64,000 bases of DNA from Manis javanica (Eukaryota; Chordata; Mammalia; Pholidota; Manidae): the NCBI RefSeq assembly GCF_040802235.1, contig NC_133157.1, positions 89,576,001 through 89,640,000 on the forward strand, in the 5' to 3' direction. Under the pieces are notes generated by a model. The model was given only the letters and a program-made list of their open reading frames with translations. It ran no database searches and had not been told where the DNA came from. The stretch's first letter is position 1. Each line of letters begins with the position of its first letter. A program made the translations under genes and the position numbers. Positions 1 to 12,780 of this stretch are shown here, one piece after another.

Positions 1-3000
1 TCAAATGGTAAGTCTACTTTGAGCATTTTGAGGAACCTCCATACAGCTTTCCACAATGGTTGAACTAATTTACATTCCAACCAGCAGTGTGGGAGGGTTC
101 CCCTTTCTCCACAACCTCGCCAACATTTGTTGTTTGTCTTTTGGATGGTAGCCATCCTTACTGGTGTGAGGTGATACCTCATTGTGATTTTAATTTGCAT
201 TTCTCTGATAACTAGCGATGTGGAGCACCTTTTCATGTGTCTGTTGGCCATCTGAATTTCTTTTTTGGAGAACTGTCTGTTCAGTTCCTCTGCCCATTTT
301 TTAATTGGATTACTTGTTTTTTGTTTGTTGAGGTGGGTGAGCTCTTTATATATTTTGGATGTCAAGCCTTTATTGGATCTATCATTTACAAATATATTCT
401 TCCATACTGTAGGGTAACTTTTTGTTCTATTGATGGTGTCTTTTGCTGCACAGAAGCTCTTCAGCTTTATATAGTCCCACTTGTTCATTTTTGCTTTTGT
501 TTTCCTTGCCCAGGGAGATATTTATAAGAAGTGGTCACTCATGTTTATGTCTAAGAGATTTTTGCCTATGTTTTTTTCTAAGAGTTTTATGGTTTCATGA
601 CTTACATTCAGATCTTTGATCCATTTTGAATTTACTTTTATGTATGGGGTTAGACAGTGGTCCAGTTTCATTATCTTACATGTAACTGTCCAGTTTTGCC
701 AGCACGATCTGTTGAAGAGACTGTAATTACCCCACTGTATGTCCATGGCTCCTTTATCGAATATTAATTGACCATATATGTTTGGGTTAATGTCTGGAGT
801 CTCTAATCTGTTCCACTGGTCTGTGGCTCTGTTCTTGTGCCAGTACCAAATTGTCTTGATTACTATGGCTTTGTAGTAGAGCTTGAAGTTGGGGAGTGAG
901 ATCCCCCCAACTTTATTCCTCTTTCTCAGGATTGCTTTGGCTATTCGGGATCTTTGGTGTTTCCATATGAATTTTTGAACTATTTGTTCCAGTTCATTGA
1001 AGAATGTTGCTGGTAATTTGATAGGGATTGCATCAAATTTGTATATTGCTTTGGGCAGGATGGCCATTTTGATTATATTAATTCTTCCTAGCCAGGAGCA
1101 TGAGATGAGTTTCCATTTGTTAGTGACCTCTTTAAGTTCTCTTAAGAGTGTCTTATAGTTTTCAGGGTATAGGTCTTTCACTTCTTTGGTTAGGTTTATT
1201 CCTAGGTATTTTATTCTTTTTGATGCAATTGTGAATGGAGTTTTTTTTTTTATTTCTCTTTCTATTGGTTCATTGTTAGTGTATAGGAAAGCCACAGATT
1301 TCTGTGTGTTAATTTTGTATCCTGCAACTTTGCTGTATTCCAATATCAGTTCTAGTAGTTTTAGAGTGGAGCCTTTAGGGTTTTTTATGTACAATATCAT
1401 ATCATCTGCAAATAGTGACAGTTTAACTTCTTCTTTACCAATCTGGATTCCTTGTATTTCTTTGTTTTGTCTAATTGCCGTGGCTAGGACCTCCAGTACT
1501 ATGTTAAATAACAGTGGGGAGAATGAGCATCCCTGTCTTGTTCCCAATCTCAGAAGAAAAGCTTTCAGCTTCTCACTGTTCAGTATGATGTTGTCTGTGG
1601 GTTTATCATATATGGCCTTTATTATGTTGAGGTACTTGCCCTCTATACCCATTTTGCTGAGAGTTTTTATCATGAATGGATGCTGAATTTTGTTGAATGC
1701 TTTTTCAGCATCTATGGAGATGATCATGTGGTTTTTGTCATTCTTTTTGTTGATATGGTGGATGATGTTGATGGATTTTTGAATGTTGTACCATCCTTGC
1801 ATCCCTGGGATGAATCCCACTTGGTCATGGTGTATGAACCTTTTGATGTATTTTTGAATTTGGTTTGCTAACATTTTATTGAGTATTTTTGCATCTACAT
1901 TCATCAGGGATATTGGTCTGTAATTTTCTTTTTTGTTGGGGGTCTATGCCAGATTTTGGTATTAGGGTGATGTTGGCTTCATAGAATGAGTTTGGGAGTA
2001 TTCCCTCCTCTTCTATTATTTTTTATTATTTTGGAAAACTTTAAGGCGAATGGATATTATGTCTTCTCTGTGTGTCTGATAAAATTCCGAGGTAAATTTG
2101 TCTGGCCTGGGTGTTTTGTTCTTGGGTACTTTTTTGATTACCATTTCAATTTCTTTGCTCATAATAGGTTTGTTTAACTTTTGTGTCTCTTCCTTGGTCA
2201 GTCTTGGAAGGTTGTATTTTTCTAGGAAGTTGTCCATTTCTTCTAGGTTTCCCAGCTTGTTAGCATATACGTTTTCATAGTAGTCTTTAATAATTCTTTG
2301 TATTTTTGTGGAGTCTGTCATGATTTTTCCATTCTCATTTCTGATTCTGTTGATGAGTGTTGATTCTCTTTTTCTCTTAATAAGTTTGGCTAGAGGCTTA
2401 TCTATTTTGTTTATTTTCTCAAAGAACCAGCTCTTGGTTTCATTGATTTTTGCTATTGTTTTATTCTTTTCAATTTTGTTTATTTCTTCTCTGATCTTTA
2501 TTATGTCCCTCCTTCTGCTGACTTTAGGCCTCATTTGTTCTTCTTTTTCCAGTTTCAATAATTGTAATGTTACTATTCATTTGGGTTTGTTCTTCCTTCT
2601 TTAAGTGTGCCTAGATTGCTATATACTTTCCTCTTAAGACTGCTTTCACTGCATCCCACAGAAGTTGGGGCTTTGTGTTATTGTTGTCATTTGTTTCCAT
2701 ATATTCCTTGATCTCTTTTAATTTGTTCATTGATCCATTGATTATTTAGGAGCATGTTGTTAAGCCTCCATGTGTTTGTGAGCCTTTTTGTTTTCTTTGT
2801 AGAATTTATTTCTAGTTTTATACCTTTGTGGTCTGAAAAGTGGGTTGGTAGAATTTCAATATTTTGGAATTTACTGAGGCTCTTTTTGTGAGCTAGTATG
2901 TGGTCTATTCTGGAGAATGTTCCATGTGCACTTGAGAAGAATGTATATCCTGTTGCTTTTAGGTGTAGAGTTCTATAGGTGTCTATTAGGTCCATCTTTT

Positions 3001-3512
3001 CTAGTGTGTTGTTCAGTGTCTCCATGTCCTTACTTATTTTCTGTCCAGTGGATCTATCCTTTGGGGTGAGTGGCGTGTTGAAGTCTCCTAAAATGAATGC
3101 ATTGCATTCTATTTCCCCTTTTAGTTCTGTTAGTATTTGTTTCACATATGCTGGTGCTCCTGTGTTGGGTGCATGTATATTTATAATGGTTATATCCTCT
3201 TGTTGGACTGAGCCCTTTATCATTATGTAATGTCCTTCTTTATCTCTTGTTACTTTCTGTTTTGAAGTCTATTTTGTCTGATAGTAGTACTGTAACCCCT
3301 GCTTTCTTCTCTCTGTTGTTTCCATGAAATATCTTTTTCCTTCCCTTGACCTTTAGTCTGTGCATGCCTTTGGGTTTGAGGTGAGTTTCTTGTAAGCAGC
3401 ATATAGATGGGTCTTGCTTTTTTATCCATTGTATTACACCGTGTCTTTCGATTGGTGCATTCAGTCCATTTACATTTAGGGTGACTATTGAAAGATATGT
3501 ACTTATTGCCAT
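1..3512 (-). pseudogene. L1-A ORF2 pseudogene (endonuclease-reverse transcriptase)
   Basis: Remnant of L1 ORF2p, the endonuclease and reverse transcriptase that nicks target DNA and copies L1 RNA. The minus strand from about 3512 encodes the endonuclease N-terminus (TLNVNGLN, LQETHLKP), then the GDFNTPL and HFSDHKG motifs, then the RT domain with LFADDMILY (the FADD catalytic box), and C-terminal sequence. The frame breaks at about 3235, 2687, 2560, 2016 and 1904 (frameshifts or stops), so no intact protein is possible. The real start is likely the ATG at about 3512, not the upstream TTG. The C-terminus is cut by the window edge. Confidence 0.93.
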
Positions 3513-3828
3513 TGCAGGCTTTAGATCCGTTTTTACCAAATGTTCAAGGTTAGCTTCTTTAGTATCTTTCTGCCTAACTTGGCTCTCTTATTGAGCTGTT
3601 ATATACACTGTCTGGAGATTATTTCCTTCTCTCCCTTCTTATTCCTCCTCCTCCATTCTTTATATGTTGGTTGTTTTATTCTGTGCTCTTTCGTGTTTCC
3701 TTTAACTGCTTTTAGTGGGTAGTTGATTTTATTTTTTTTGCCTTTAGTTAGTGTTGTGTTGATCTGCTTTCTTTGCTGTGATTTTATTTTCTCTGGTGAC
3801 ATCTGTTTAGTCTTAGGAGTGCTCCCGT

Positions 3829-4685
3829 CTAGAGCAGTCCCTCTAGAATACACTGTAGACGTCATTTGTGGGAGGCAAATTCCCTCAACTTTTGCTTGTC
3901 TGGGAATTGTTTAATCCCTCCTTCATATTTAAATTATAATCGTGCTGGATACAGTATCATTGGTTCAAGGCCCTTCTGTTTCATTGCGTTAAATATGTCA
4001 TGCCATTCTCTTCTGGCCTGTAAGGTTTCTTTTGAGAAGTCTGATGATAGCCTGATGGGTTTTCCTTTATAGGTGACCTTTTTCTCTCTAGCTGCCTTTA
4101 AAACTCTGTCCTTGTCCTTGATCTTTGCCATTTTAATTATTATGTGTCTTGTTGTTGTCTTCCTTGGGTCCTTTCTGTTGGCAATTCTGTGTATTTCCGT
4201 GGTCTGTTTGATTATTTCCTCCCCCAGTTTGGGGACATTTTCAGCAATCATTTCTTCAAAGACTTTCTATCCCTTTTTCCTCTCTCTTCTTCTTCTGGTA
4301 CCCCTATAATGTAGATATTGTTCCTTTTGGATTGGTCACACCATTCTCTTCATATTGTTTCATTCCTGGAGATCCTTTTATCTCTCTCTGTGTCAGCTTC
4401 TATGTGTTCCTGTTCTCTGGTTTCTATTCCATCAATGGCCTCTTGCATCTTATCCATTCTGCTTATAAGTCCTTCCAGAGTTTGTTTCACTTCTGTAATC
4501 TCCCTCTGGATGTCTGTAATCTCCCTCTGGACTTCATCCCTTAGCTCTTGTATATTTCTCTGCATCTCCATCAGCATATTTATGATTTTTATTTTGAATT
4601 CTTTTTCAGGAAGACTGGTTACATCTGTCTCCTTCTAAGGTGTTGACTCTGTAATATTTGTGTGCCTCAAATTTTGCCTTTTTAT
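3829..4685 (-). pseudogene. L1-A ORF1 pseudogene (RNA-binding chaperone)
   Basis: Remnant of L1 ORF1p, the trimeric RNA-binding protein that coats L1 RNA. By alignment to the open ORF1 of L1-B, the start codon position (4683-4685) reads ATA instead of ATG. Two minus-strand pieces survive: 4350-4577 (coiled-coil part, with MQRNIQELRDEVQREI) and 3934-4251 (RNA-binding and C-terminal parts, with REWHDIFNAMKQKGLEP). A frameshift lies between them at about 4251-4350. The stop is expected at 3829-3831. Confidence 0.9.
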
Positions 4686-5493
4686 GGCGATAGAAATAGT
4701 TTGCAGAGCTGGCACGAGTGATGGCTGGAAGAACTTCCCTTCTTGTTCATTTGTGGCCTTCTTCTCCTGGGAGAACAGTGACCTCCAGCAGCTTGTGCTG
4801 GACAGCTGTGTGCAGACAGGGCTTCTGATTCTTGTCCTGCCGCTATGGAGTTTATCTCCGCTGTTGTGTGTGCGTGGCCTGCCTCGGGCTGCTGCTCCGA
4901 TATGGTAGAGCCGTGTTGGAGGGGGAATGGCCGGGAGGCTGTTTATCTCCATGAGGAGCCTCTGAGCTGCCTTGCTCTCCAAGGGTTTAGGGTGCCTGGA
5001 GTTCCCTGCTGCTAGACTAAGTGTCCCAGGATGCTTCTGTCCAGCTATGGGGTCCCTGTCCCTTTAAGACTTCCAAAAAGCACTCACTTTTCTTTGTCCC
5101 TGGGGCGCTGGCTGCAGGGACCAGCTCATCGGTCTTACTGTCTTGTTTCCCAAGTATCCAGCACCCCATGCATGCACTGTGTCTGCGCTCTGGTGTGGAT
5201 GGCTAGGGCTGGGTGTTTAGCAGTCCTCAGCTCCCTCTCTCTCCCCACTCTGACTCCTCTCCTCCGGCCAGGAGCTGGGGTAAGGGGTGCTTGGGTACTG
5301 CCAGGCTGCGGCTTTTATCTTACCCCCTTCACGAGGTGCTGGGTTCTCGCAGGTGTGGATGTAGTCTGGCTATTGTCCTGTGTCTTCTGGTCTGTCTTTT
5401 AGGAAGAGTTGTCTTTGTTGTATTTTTAAAAAAATATGTGGTTTTGGGAGGAGATTTCCACTGCTCTACTCACGCCGCCATCTTGGCTCCACC
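4686..5493 (-). promoter_or_regulatory. L1-A 5' UTR / internal promoter with YY1-type site
   Basis: GC-richer 5' UTR of L1-A. On the minus strand its first bases contain GCCAAGATGGCGGC at about 5473-5488. This matches the known YY1-binding CCAAGATGG element near the L1 transcription start. One copy of the monomer found tandemly in L1-B lies at about 5040-5160 (key words on the plus strand: ccctttaagacttcc, then ttctttgtcc). Promoter activity is inferred from family knowledge. Confidence 0.8.
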
Positions 5494-6490
5494 TTAACAT
5501 ATGCATTTTATGACATATATTTTTATAAAAGATAATATATTCTCTAAAAACTAGTGAAAAGTGAATGGCATCACTTTTTCATTTTTACAAATCTCTTTAA
5601 TGTTGGGCTTAGTAAAAGATTCTCACATATATTTCTATATTCAATTCATTGCAATATGTTGTTTTATTTGAAGTATATGAAGAAATTCTGGTCTCAGATG
5701 TGTGGCTGGAAAAGGGAGCAATATTCTAATGGCCTCATGAGCCCATGGTGGGTATTCTTTGGAGCTCTGAGAAAAGTGATGAGTAGTAGCTTCTTAGAGG
5801 TTAGTTGCAGTGTGGAATCTGAAACCATGTCACTCAACTTTTCATACTCATTTACATTAAAATCCTTTGGTCTATCTTCCATTTTGAATGAATTACCTGC
5901 CCATGTATGATATTGTAACATCACACATTGGTCACTTAAAAAATACTGATTCACTGACTAATGCAGGTCTTGTAAATGTTGACACATTTAATTCTATAGT
6001 ATAAAAAATTACATCCACTAACATCTCAATACATATCATCAGAAAAGTCCTTAAGTATTGGGAAACTGTCAAAGTTCCAAAATTCTAATTTTCATTTTAA
6101 AGTCCATATATTATCACAGGGAACAAGTAATGTCAGTTATGTGCCTGAGACTGACAGGCTCATTTGTGATTTGACAAAATGTCTGCCCAAATCAATTGTC
6201 TGGTAGCCATAGCTTGTTTTCCACTTGCTCTGTCAAGTACAAATGGTATTCCATGAAAAATGGAACTATTTAAGCTCACAACTCAAAGTGATTTCTCTGA
6301 GAGAGCTCTAACGTTCGGTGTACAGCCAGCAAGATCCATGGTTACCTTTCATTTCATCACACACAATATTAAAGAAGGGGGCCTATAGGTGTGATCCAAT
6401 CATATATAGTGGACATTATAAGATAAAATTAACTGAATTTTAGAGAGAGAATCATCATAGTGCTGGAGTGCATATTAAAATTTAGATGGC
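5494..6490. other. No gene or recognisable repeat
   Basis: AT-rich sequence with stops in all frames. The two open frames at 5554-5910 and 5694-5954 overlap on opposite strands and resemble no family I know. I see nothing supportable here. Confidence 0.5.
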
Positions 6491-6499
6491 CGATCTTTA

Positions 6500-8018
6500 C
6501 TTTGCTAATAAGCCAAATGCTGGGAGTCATGCTACTGAAGCTGTGTAGCAAAGCTCAAGCTGGAGGAAGACCCCCACAAAGCAGGGGCCTTCGCAGCTGA
6601 CTCTCCCTATTACCTACCTTGATTTTGTTTTTCTCCATTGTACTATTGGCTTTGCTTTTACTTGCATTTTTGCCAAAGACTAAGCTAAGCTTTGATAAGC
6701 AGCATGGAAAGGAGGAAAACATAAACTTCCCAGAAGCTTTTCAGGACAGTGCTCCTGAAGACTAGAACACACAGGGGCCAGATGGCGATCTTGGCATGGA
6801 ATACCAAAACCTACAGGTAACTAGTCAAACACTGACTGCCCCATCTCCACCTAAGTGGGAATGCCCCCCTTGTTTGCAATGCTAGTGAGATTAGTAATAA
6901 GGAGTTTTATAGGAAAATTAGAGAAATAGAGTTATGGGGAAATACTGAATGGAATAACCCTGTCTGACACTTAGTCAATCTTCTCATATTTTCTCCCCTC
7001 TGCTACTTCTATAGTTTTTCTTCTTCCTTCCTAATTACAGCCCTTTACTAGAATTTGTGCCTCATACATGAAATTACCAAGTACCATAATTCTTCCAAGT
7101 GGTAAAGATACCTTAAGACAAGTGCTGGGCATAGAAGCCACAGAGCATAAATCTGCAATGAAGTGAAAAACTAACCTTTTCAATGAACATTACTTCTCTC
7201 TCACTTCCCAGCTTTACCTCTCCCTGTATGGCCCCGGAAGATGGTTGGTTAGCCAGAGATGGGTAAGAATCCTCAAGGGAGGAACAACCTAAGACAGGCA
7301 CAGTTGCAGGGGGGCCATCAGGTGAGAAAATGGGGGCCAACAGAGGTGAGGCTTAGAACCTCACCCCCCAGTTTTGAGAGAAATCTTCTACACCCGTGGA
7401 TGTTTTGTTGCCCTTGTCTAACTTGGATTGATACCTAGTCTATAGGCACAGACCTGATCATCTACACTTGCCTTCTTACAGCATTAAATCATGCTTTCTA
7501 TCTTTATCTTGCATCTACCTACGATAGAGTAAATATTATGAGGAGATAAAATGTACCCATTGCATTAGAAATATAGATGATGATACCTGCCTAGCTAACT
7601 GTGGTAGTGAGTGACCTGTATTTCACCCTGAGCTGAGAGACTCCGTAGTCACTGCTACATGCTGCACGTGGTCCAATGCATTACTTAGAAACTGCTTTGC
7701 ATAGAAACAGGAGACACAATAGAGTACATGTTGCTAGGAAAAGTTTCGGTCAAGGAACAGAAAAAGAGATCACCTGTCTAACACTTGGCTAACCATGTAT
7801 AGATTAGAAGGAAACAGAAAGAAAAAAGCTTGCCTATGCTTGTTAATCAAAAGAACAAATAAAAAGAACAAATCTTGTGCAAAATGGTATAAATAAAGCT
7901 GTCATCAGCCCTTTGTAGAGAGACCACCCCCATCTGACTCTGTGTCCTGTCTCTCTGTGCACCGACTCCGTCTCATCCTTTTGGGCTTCACACCCCCCGT
8001 GGGAGCTGGAGTCCGGCA
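6500..8018 (+). mobile_element. ERV remnant: env 3' region plus 3' LTR
   Basis: The segment 7010-7538 is clearly homologous to the reverse complement of about 15733-16250, the retroviral tail of L1-B. Shared words include tcttcttccttcctaatta, gtggtaaagatacct, gacaagtgctgggcatagaa and acctaagacaggcacagtt. After 7538 the two sequences diverge and a different LTR follows (7552-8018). The part upstream of about 7000 is assumed to be internal ERV or spliced leader sequence but is not recognised. No 5' LTR or gag/pol was found, so this is a truncated or rearranged element. All reading frames are closed. Confidence 0.65.
7552..8018 (+). repeat. LTR of ERV remnant (467 bp, TG...CA)
   Basis: Begins TGTACCC just after a purine-rich tract (gaggagataaaa, polypurine-tract-like) and ends ...GTCCGGCA. 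It carries TATAAA at 7888-7893 overlapping AATAAA at 7892-7897, a compact arrangement common in ERV LTRs. A CT-rich R/U5 segment follows. Boundaries are inferred from TG/CA ends. A target-site duplication could not be tested because the 5' end of the element is unknown. Confidence 0.6.
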
Positions 8019-8589
8019 GCCAAATAAGCAAATGTATTTTCCAATAAACAGATATACAGATTGACCCGTATGAGTTAACAACAGAACTTTTAGATTAAAA
8101 TAATTAGGATGTCACAGAATTCAATTTCTTTATTTACACTAGAAATAGGGCAAAAAAGACCTCCACCTCAATTTATCTGCCACTGTATTCTTAATATATT
8201 CAACATAAGTCTGTAATTATGCTGGAGTGTTCACCTTTACTGTATAGCACGATATAATGTCCAGTTTGGTGAGTTATATTTTCAAAATATTTAGGTCATC
8301 CATTTAGGTTTTCCATTAAATTCCTAAAAAAAAAAATGTATAGTTTCTGATGGCAACTATAACTTTTACCAAAGTCCCTCAGCCAGAATCAAAGAAGTCA
8401 GGCTGATGGCCATTTTTTACCAAATGGCCCTATCTACTTACATTGATGCTATAAAACTCCTTGGACAACTCACTCTCTTTCTCTTTTCTGGAACAACTTG
8501 TACATGAGAGGGGTTACCTGTTTCTTTTAAAGACTGGCAGCCCTCATCGGTGAACCTCCAGCACCTGAGGTTTGGGAGGTCTTTAACTA
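8019..8589. other. No gene or recognisable repeat
   Basis: AT-rich sequence, all frames closed, nothing recognised. Confidence 0.45.
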
Positions 8590-10230
8590 GATTCAGTGTT
8601 ATTAAGAAGTATTAACCTAAATGAATTTTTTAAAATTTTATCCTGTGACAGTTTTGTCATTTTATATTTTCCCAGAAAAGTGTCCATTTAATCTAGGTTT
8701 AATGTATACTTGTTCAAAACATTCTTTTAATTGCATATCTGCTCTTTTCCCTTTACTGTAGTATGCTTATTTGAATCTACTTTCTTTTGTATTGTTCTGT
8801 CTTCCTAGGGTTTTGTCTGTGTTGTTGATATTTTCAAAGGAACAGTTTTAGGTTTTAATAATTTTTTCTATTATATGATTCTTTCATCCATTCATTTCTT
8901 CCTTTTTCTTTTCTTATCTTATAGTACTTGTAAAGATCTGCAAGAAATGTGTATTTTTTCCAGTTTTTTCAGTGAATTCTTGGTATTTAACATTTCTCTT
9001 TTCTGACTTGAAATCATTAAATTTCTTTCTGTGATTGCTTTAGCCCTCCTCGGTGTTCTTGTTTTGTCATGATTTATTTCATTTAATTCGTAGGTATTTC
9101 ATAAGTCCCCTTTATTTTCCTCCCATAAGGTATTCAGTCACAGGTATTCAGCTAATTTTCTCACACGCAAGTACGTATACAAAAATACAGTGCCAGAGTT
9201 TTGTGTCTTTAAGAAAACCATACCCTACACTGAAGTCTTGTTCCAAAAGCCTAACAGTTTTTAGCTTTTTCTTGAATGACTTTGATTCATCCGTAAATGA
9301 TTTTTTGTGTACTCTTTGAGATATGAGTCATTATATTTCTCCCCTATTGATATGTACAGTTGTCCTGGCTCCATTTATGGAAGAGATTGTGCTGTCTGCA
9401 CTTTATCAATAGGAAATGCCATTATATGTGAAGATCTGTTTCTACAAAGTTTCTTCTGATTGGTCTATTTGACTATCTCTGTACAAGTACCACATACCCA
9501 TAATTACTGTAATTTAAAAATAAATATTAATATTAGAACAAGTCCTCCCAGCATGATTTTATTAAGCATATCTTGATTATTCTCAGCTGTTTGTATTTCC
9601 ATTTACAAATTTTAGAATTGATGTATCAAATTCCACACAAAATTTAATGATATTCATTAGCGATGCAATTTGTGGAAAAGTGGTTTATTTAAAAAACTGA
9701 GTAGTCCAAGACTTGATTTGTTACTTCTTGTCATTTAGTTAGTCTCTTTTACTATTTACCAATAATGGTTTAGAATTTCTCTGTGGAGGTCTTGTCCATG
9801 ATTTCTTAAATAAATTTCTGGGTACTTGACTTTTTAGCACACTATTACAAAATCTATCTTTTTGTAAATACTATTTTGTTTAGTTCTTTGTTATTGGCAT
9901 ATGGAAATACAATGGAGTTTTGTATATTGATTTATATCTAGTAACTTCAAGAAAAATTTTTTATCTCCAATTGTTTATATATAGATTAGATTAACTGCAT
10001 GTAAAATGATGTCATCTGCTAATATGGATTGTTTGTTTCTTCCATTCTCATACTTGAACATTTTACTTTTTTTCTTGCCTTCCTGAACTGGTTAGCATCT
10101 CTGATATAATGCAATCTAATAAACATGACCAGTACATCTTTTTCAACTTCTAGATCTCAAAGGAAAAGTTTAACTGTGTCCACTTTTTAAACTTACATAA
10201 TTTATTAAGACTTTAATGTCTTGAAGTCCA
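8590..10230 (-). mobile_element. Old L1 fragment (ORF2 region), antisense
   Basis: The plus strand reads as a decayed reverse complement of mammalian L1 ORF2. The phrase order follows an antisense L1, for example the finger/palm region at about 9880-10130 (atgatgtcatctgctaatatgg, equivalent to the FADD-box region). It is much more diverged than L1-A/B/C and has no open frame. This is an ancient L1M-type copy; exact ends are uncertain. Confidence 0.65.
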
Positions 10231-10239
10231 ATTCTTTTT

Positions 10240-11330
10240 GTATTCACACCATTCAAGCTAAGGTACAGGAAACTATGATATGCCCACCCCAGGAGAGCAT
10301 GACATTCAAGCCTTCCAAGAACCATTCATTTTCTGTCACATTATTATCTCACAAAGTGGACATCATTGTCCATAGAAGAGAGTAATTTCCCATGGTTCAA
10401 GTCTTCAGATCATTCAGCAGATTTTTACTTCTAATACATTACAATGAAACTTTCTGAGCTAGATTTTCAGTCAAAAAAGCCAAATCATCTCTGAGGAATC
10501 AGCTGTTCACCACTCCAATGAAACATCTACAGAACAGAACCATTAATAAATTGAACAAGAATTCTTAGTGATTATGGCATGACTCACAAAGTTTCTCCAC
10601 TGCCACCGTGATGATTCTATTTTCCCAGGTGCTTCACAGCATTTTTCTCAACACTGTTCACTGAATTATGGCCCCATCTATGTACTACTGGAGACTTTTG
10701 ATCTGAGTTTATGATCTAATCCTAGGACAGTTTGACACTGTTACTCTAAGATGTAAATCCAATATTAGTGGGTACTCCGGTAGATAATAGGGTATCGGCA
10801 GTCAGTGGAGAGGTTGCTTGAAATCTTCAAACCATTCTCGAGCCATTGTTATGAGATACCAATTTATGAAGTGTTCCTTTGACTGGAACAAAACCTACAT
10901 TCTTGTTGCTGATTGCTGTTATGATATGCAGCTTATTCAAGGAGAGCTCACTGGAGAGTTGGTTAAAACTATGAAAACAAGTTCTATATATAAAGCAAAA
11001 TATGAAGGACAGTTATGTAAGGCCTAACTGGACTTACGGACTCCTTACATGCCAAATGCTGAAGGTAAATGGACTGATGTGGTATTGTCATATTTTTCAA
11101 TTAGTTTCCTCCCCCAAGATTGATTCATTGCCATGAAAAATATATTGTTTATGCCATCAGGTGATGAACACTTTGGCAACATTTTATGAATATGCAACAA
11201 AGTCACTGTGGAGGTAAATAATATTCCCTGGCTTCCAGCAGCATCTGACCATCTGATATTTACAAGTCCTGATATTCCAATGTCCACTTATCACTTAAAG
11301 GACAGCTCCTAAAAAGAGAATTTGTTCTCT
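10240..11330 (+). pseudogene. Decayed coding-like sequence, possible processed pseudogene of unknown parent
   Basis: I do not recognise the parent. Two plus-strand stretches read like protein with only occasional stops. One is 10818-11027 (69 codons open, containing CSFDWNKTYILVADCCYD and more open sequence before it). The other is about 11100-11310 in another frame (containing VNNIPWLPAASDHLIFTSP). No introns, splice sites or poly(A) tail are evident. It could be a retroposed mRNA or a fragment of an ERV or DNA-transposon gene. Confidence is low because an AT-poor old repeat could look similar. Confidence 0.3.
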
Positions 11331-12780
11331 GTTTAAATGTATTAGCTCAGGGGTCATGTGAAAAGCTATGTTTGCAGGAGGACACTGTGTTTTGTCAGAC
11401 AACTTCTGGGATTTATTCATTTAGTGATTTTGTTCAATTTTTACATTTATTAGATTTTTTGCAGTGATAGAGACATGATAATTTGAGCACATGTTTATTC
11501 TTTGGAGAGAAGTACTTTTATTACTTCCTTTTACTCTTTTCAGTACAATGGAAGCTGTTTGTAAAATACTTTCCTTGTGAAACAGAAGGAAAGAATAATC
11601 CTATTGCTGGAAAAGATGGTATAGAGGGATAACAACAGATGATAAAGAGAAAGAAGAGACTTTTCAACCCATTTTTTTCTTATAAGAGCAAATGCGTATT
11701 TTATTTGGATATTGAAAACAACAAGAAATATTTCCCTAATACATGTATAGACTGTATATGACAGATATATTTAAATGAGTCAGAGCCTCAGGTCAAGATT
11801 GCTTTACTTTGGAAAAGCCATACAAATTGAAAAGTCTTGAAAATCAACAAGAGATTCAGCAAGACCACACTGCAGAGCGAAAATAAGTTTTCCTAGCCAA
11901 GCTGGCATTTACAGAAGATTTCCCTCATGTCTGTTGCAGAAACTGACTTGAGCCCTGTGCCAAAATCAAGAGCTAGCGCCTCCGGTCCTTTCCTATTTTT
12001 CAATCTTAAATTCTCCTCTTCTAAAAATACCATCGTGCTTTTGACCCTTGTAACACGGGTGTCAGTAAAAGTTTAAAATGGTAGTGATTAATAATAACAA
12101 TAATAATAATAATGGCAGAGACTTACAAAGCATTTAATGTCTGTGTTTGGAGTTCAAAAAGAATGATTCATGGATGGTGTTAAACACAGTATCTAGCATG
12201 TATTTAGTGATAAATATTAGTTCCTATTGTGCTTCTCAGCTCTTGTTACAGAACATTTACTAGTCAATGAAAAGTGAGCTCACCTTGATTCAGTGCATAA
12301 TGAAGTATCTCTTTACTCATCAAATTTGATCACCTTTATTTTAGCTCCTTCAAAATGAATTCTCCACAGGGGGCTGTTGAGGAGGTCCACAATGTGACAT
12401 GCTTGTCCCCGCATCCAACCCACTAGTGTGACACGAAGGCTCTTTCAATTTCTGCTCCCAAATCTGATCTGTTCTGGGTTCTCCTCCATGATCAGCTTGA
12501 CCAGGTGACTGCTGTTCTTATCCCTTCAGTTCCTGGCCTAACTGATGCACAGTGTGCACACCTCTACCGGGCCTGCCCTTCACAGTACGTGTTTCACATG
12601 CACCACACCAGCAGGACCACGGGCCCATGAGGAGGCACTGCTCATGCTTCCTTCATGCACCCTAACAAAAGCCAGATACATAATTTATGGTCAAAACTAC
12701 TGAGTCATTCACTGAGGTTAATTTTTTCACAACTTTTCTTATAGATCATACTTATGCACTTAAGTACTTTCACATGTCAT
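11331..12780. other. No gene; short (ATT)n-like microsatellite at about 12090-12112
   Basis: No long open frame and no recognised repeat family. The only structure is a small imperfect taataacaataataataata tract near 12090-12112. Confidence 0.5.

Larger units (their letters stand above)
1..5493 (-). mobile_element. L1-A: LINE-1, complete 5' end, truncated by window edge
   Basis: Antisense LINE-1. Reading the minus strand from 5493 leftwards gives a 5' UTR beginning GGTGGAGCCAAGATGGCGGC, a broken ORF1, then a broken ORF2 running off the left edge of the window. Position 1 lies in the ORF2 C-terminal region and matches about 17851 of the L1-B copy. The copy has its full 5' end, so it was a full-length insertion, but its 3' UTR and target-site duplication lie outside the window. 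The coding regions carry several frameshifts, stops and a lost ORF1 start. It has a single copy of the 5' UTR monomer that is amplified in L1-B, which accounts for most of the roughly 450-bp length difference. Confidence 0.95.

Noticed and set aside
1186..1871. Plus-strand open frames inside L1-A (and similar ones at 19039-19539, 21803-22402)
   Set aside because: They are mirror frames of L1 ORF2/ORF1 on the opposite strand, hydrophobic because of the A-rich coding strand.
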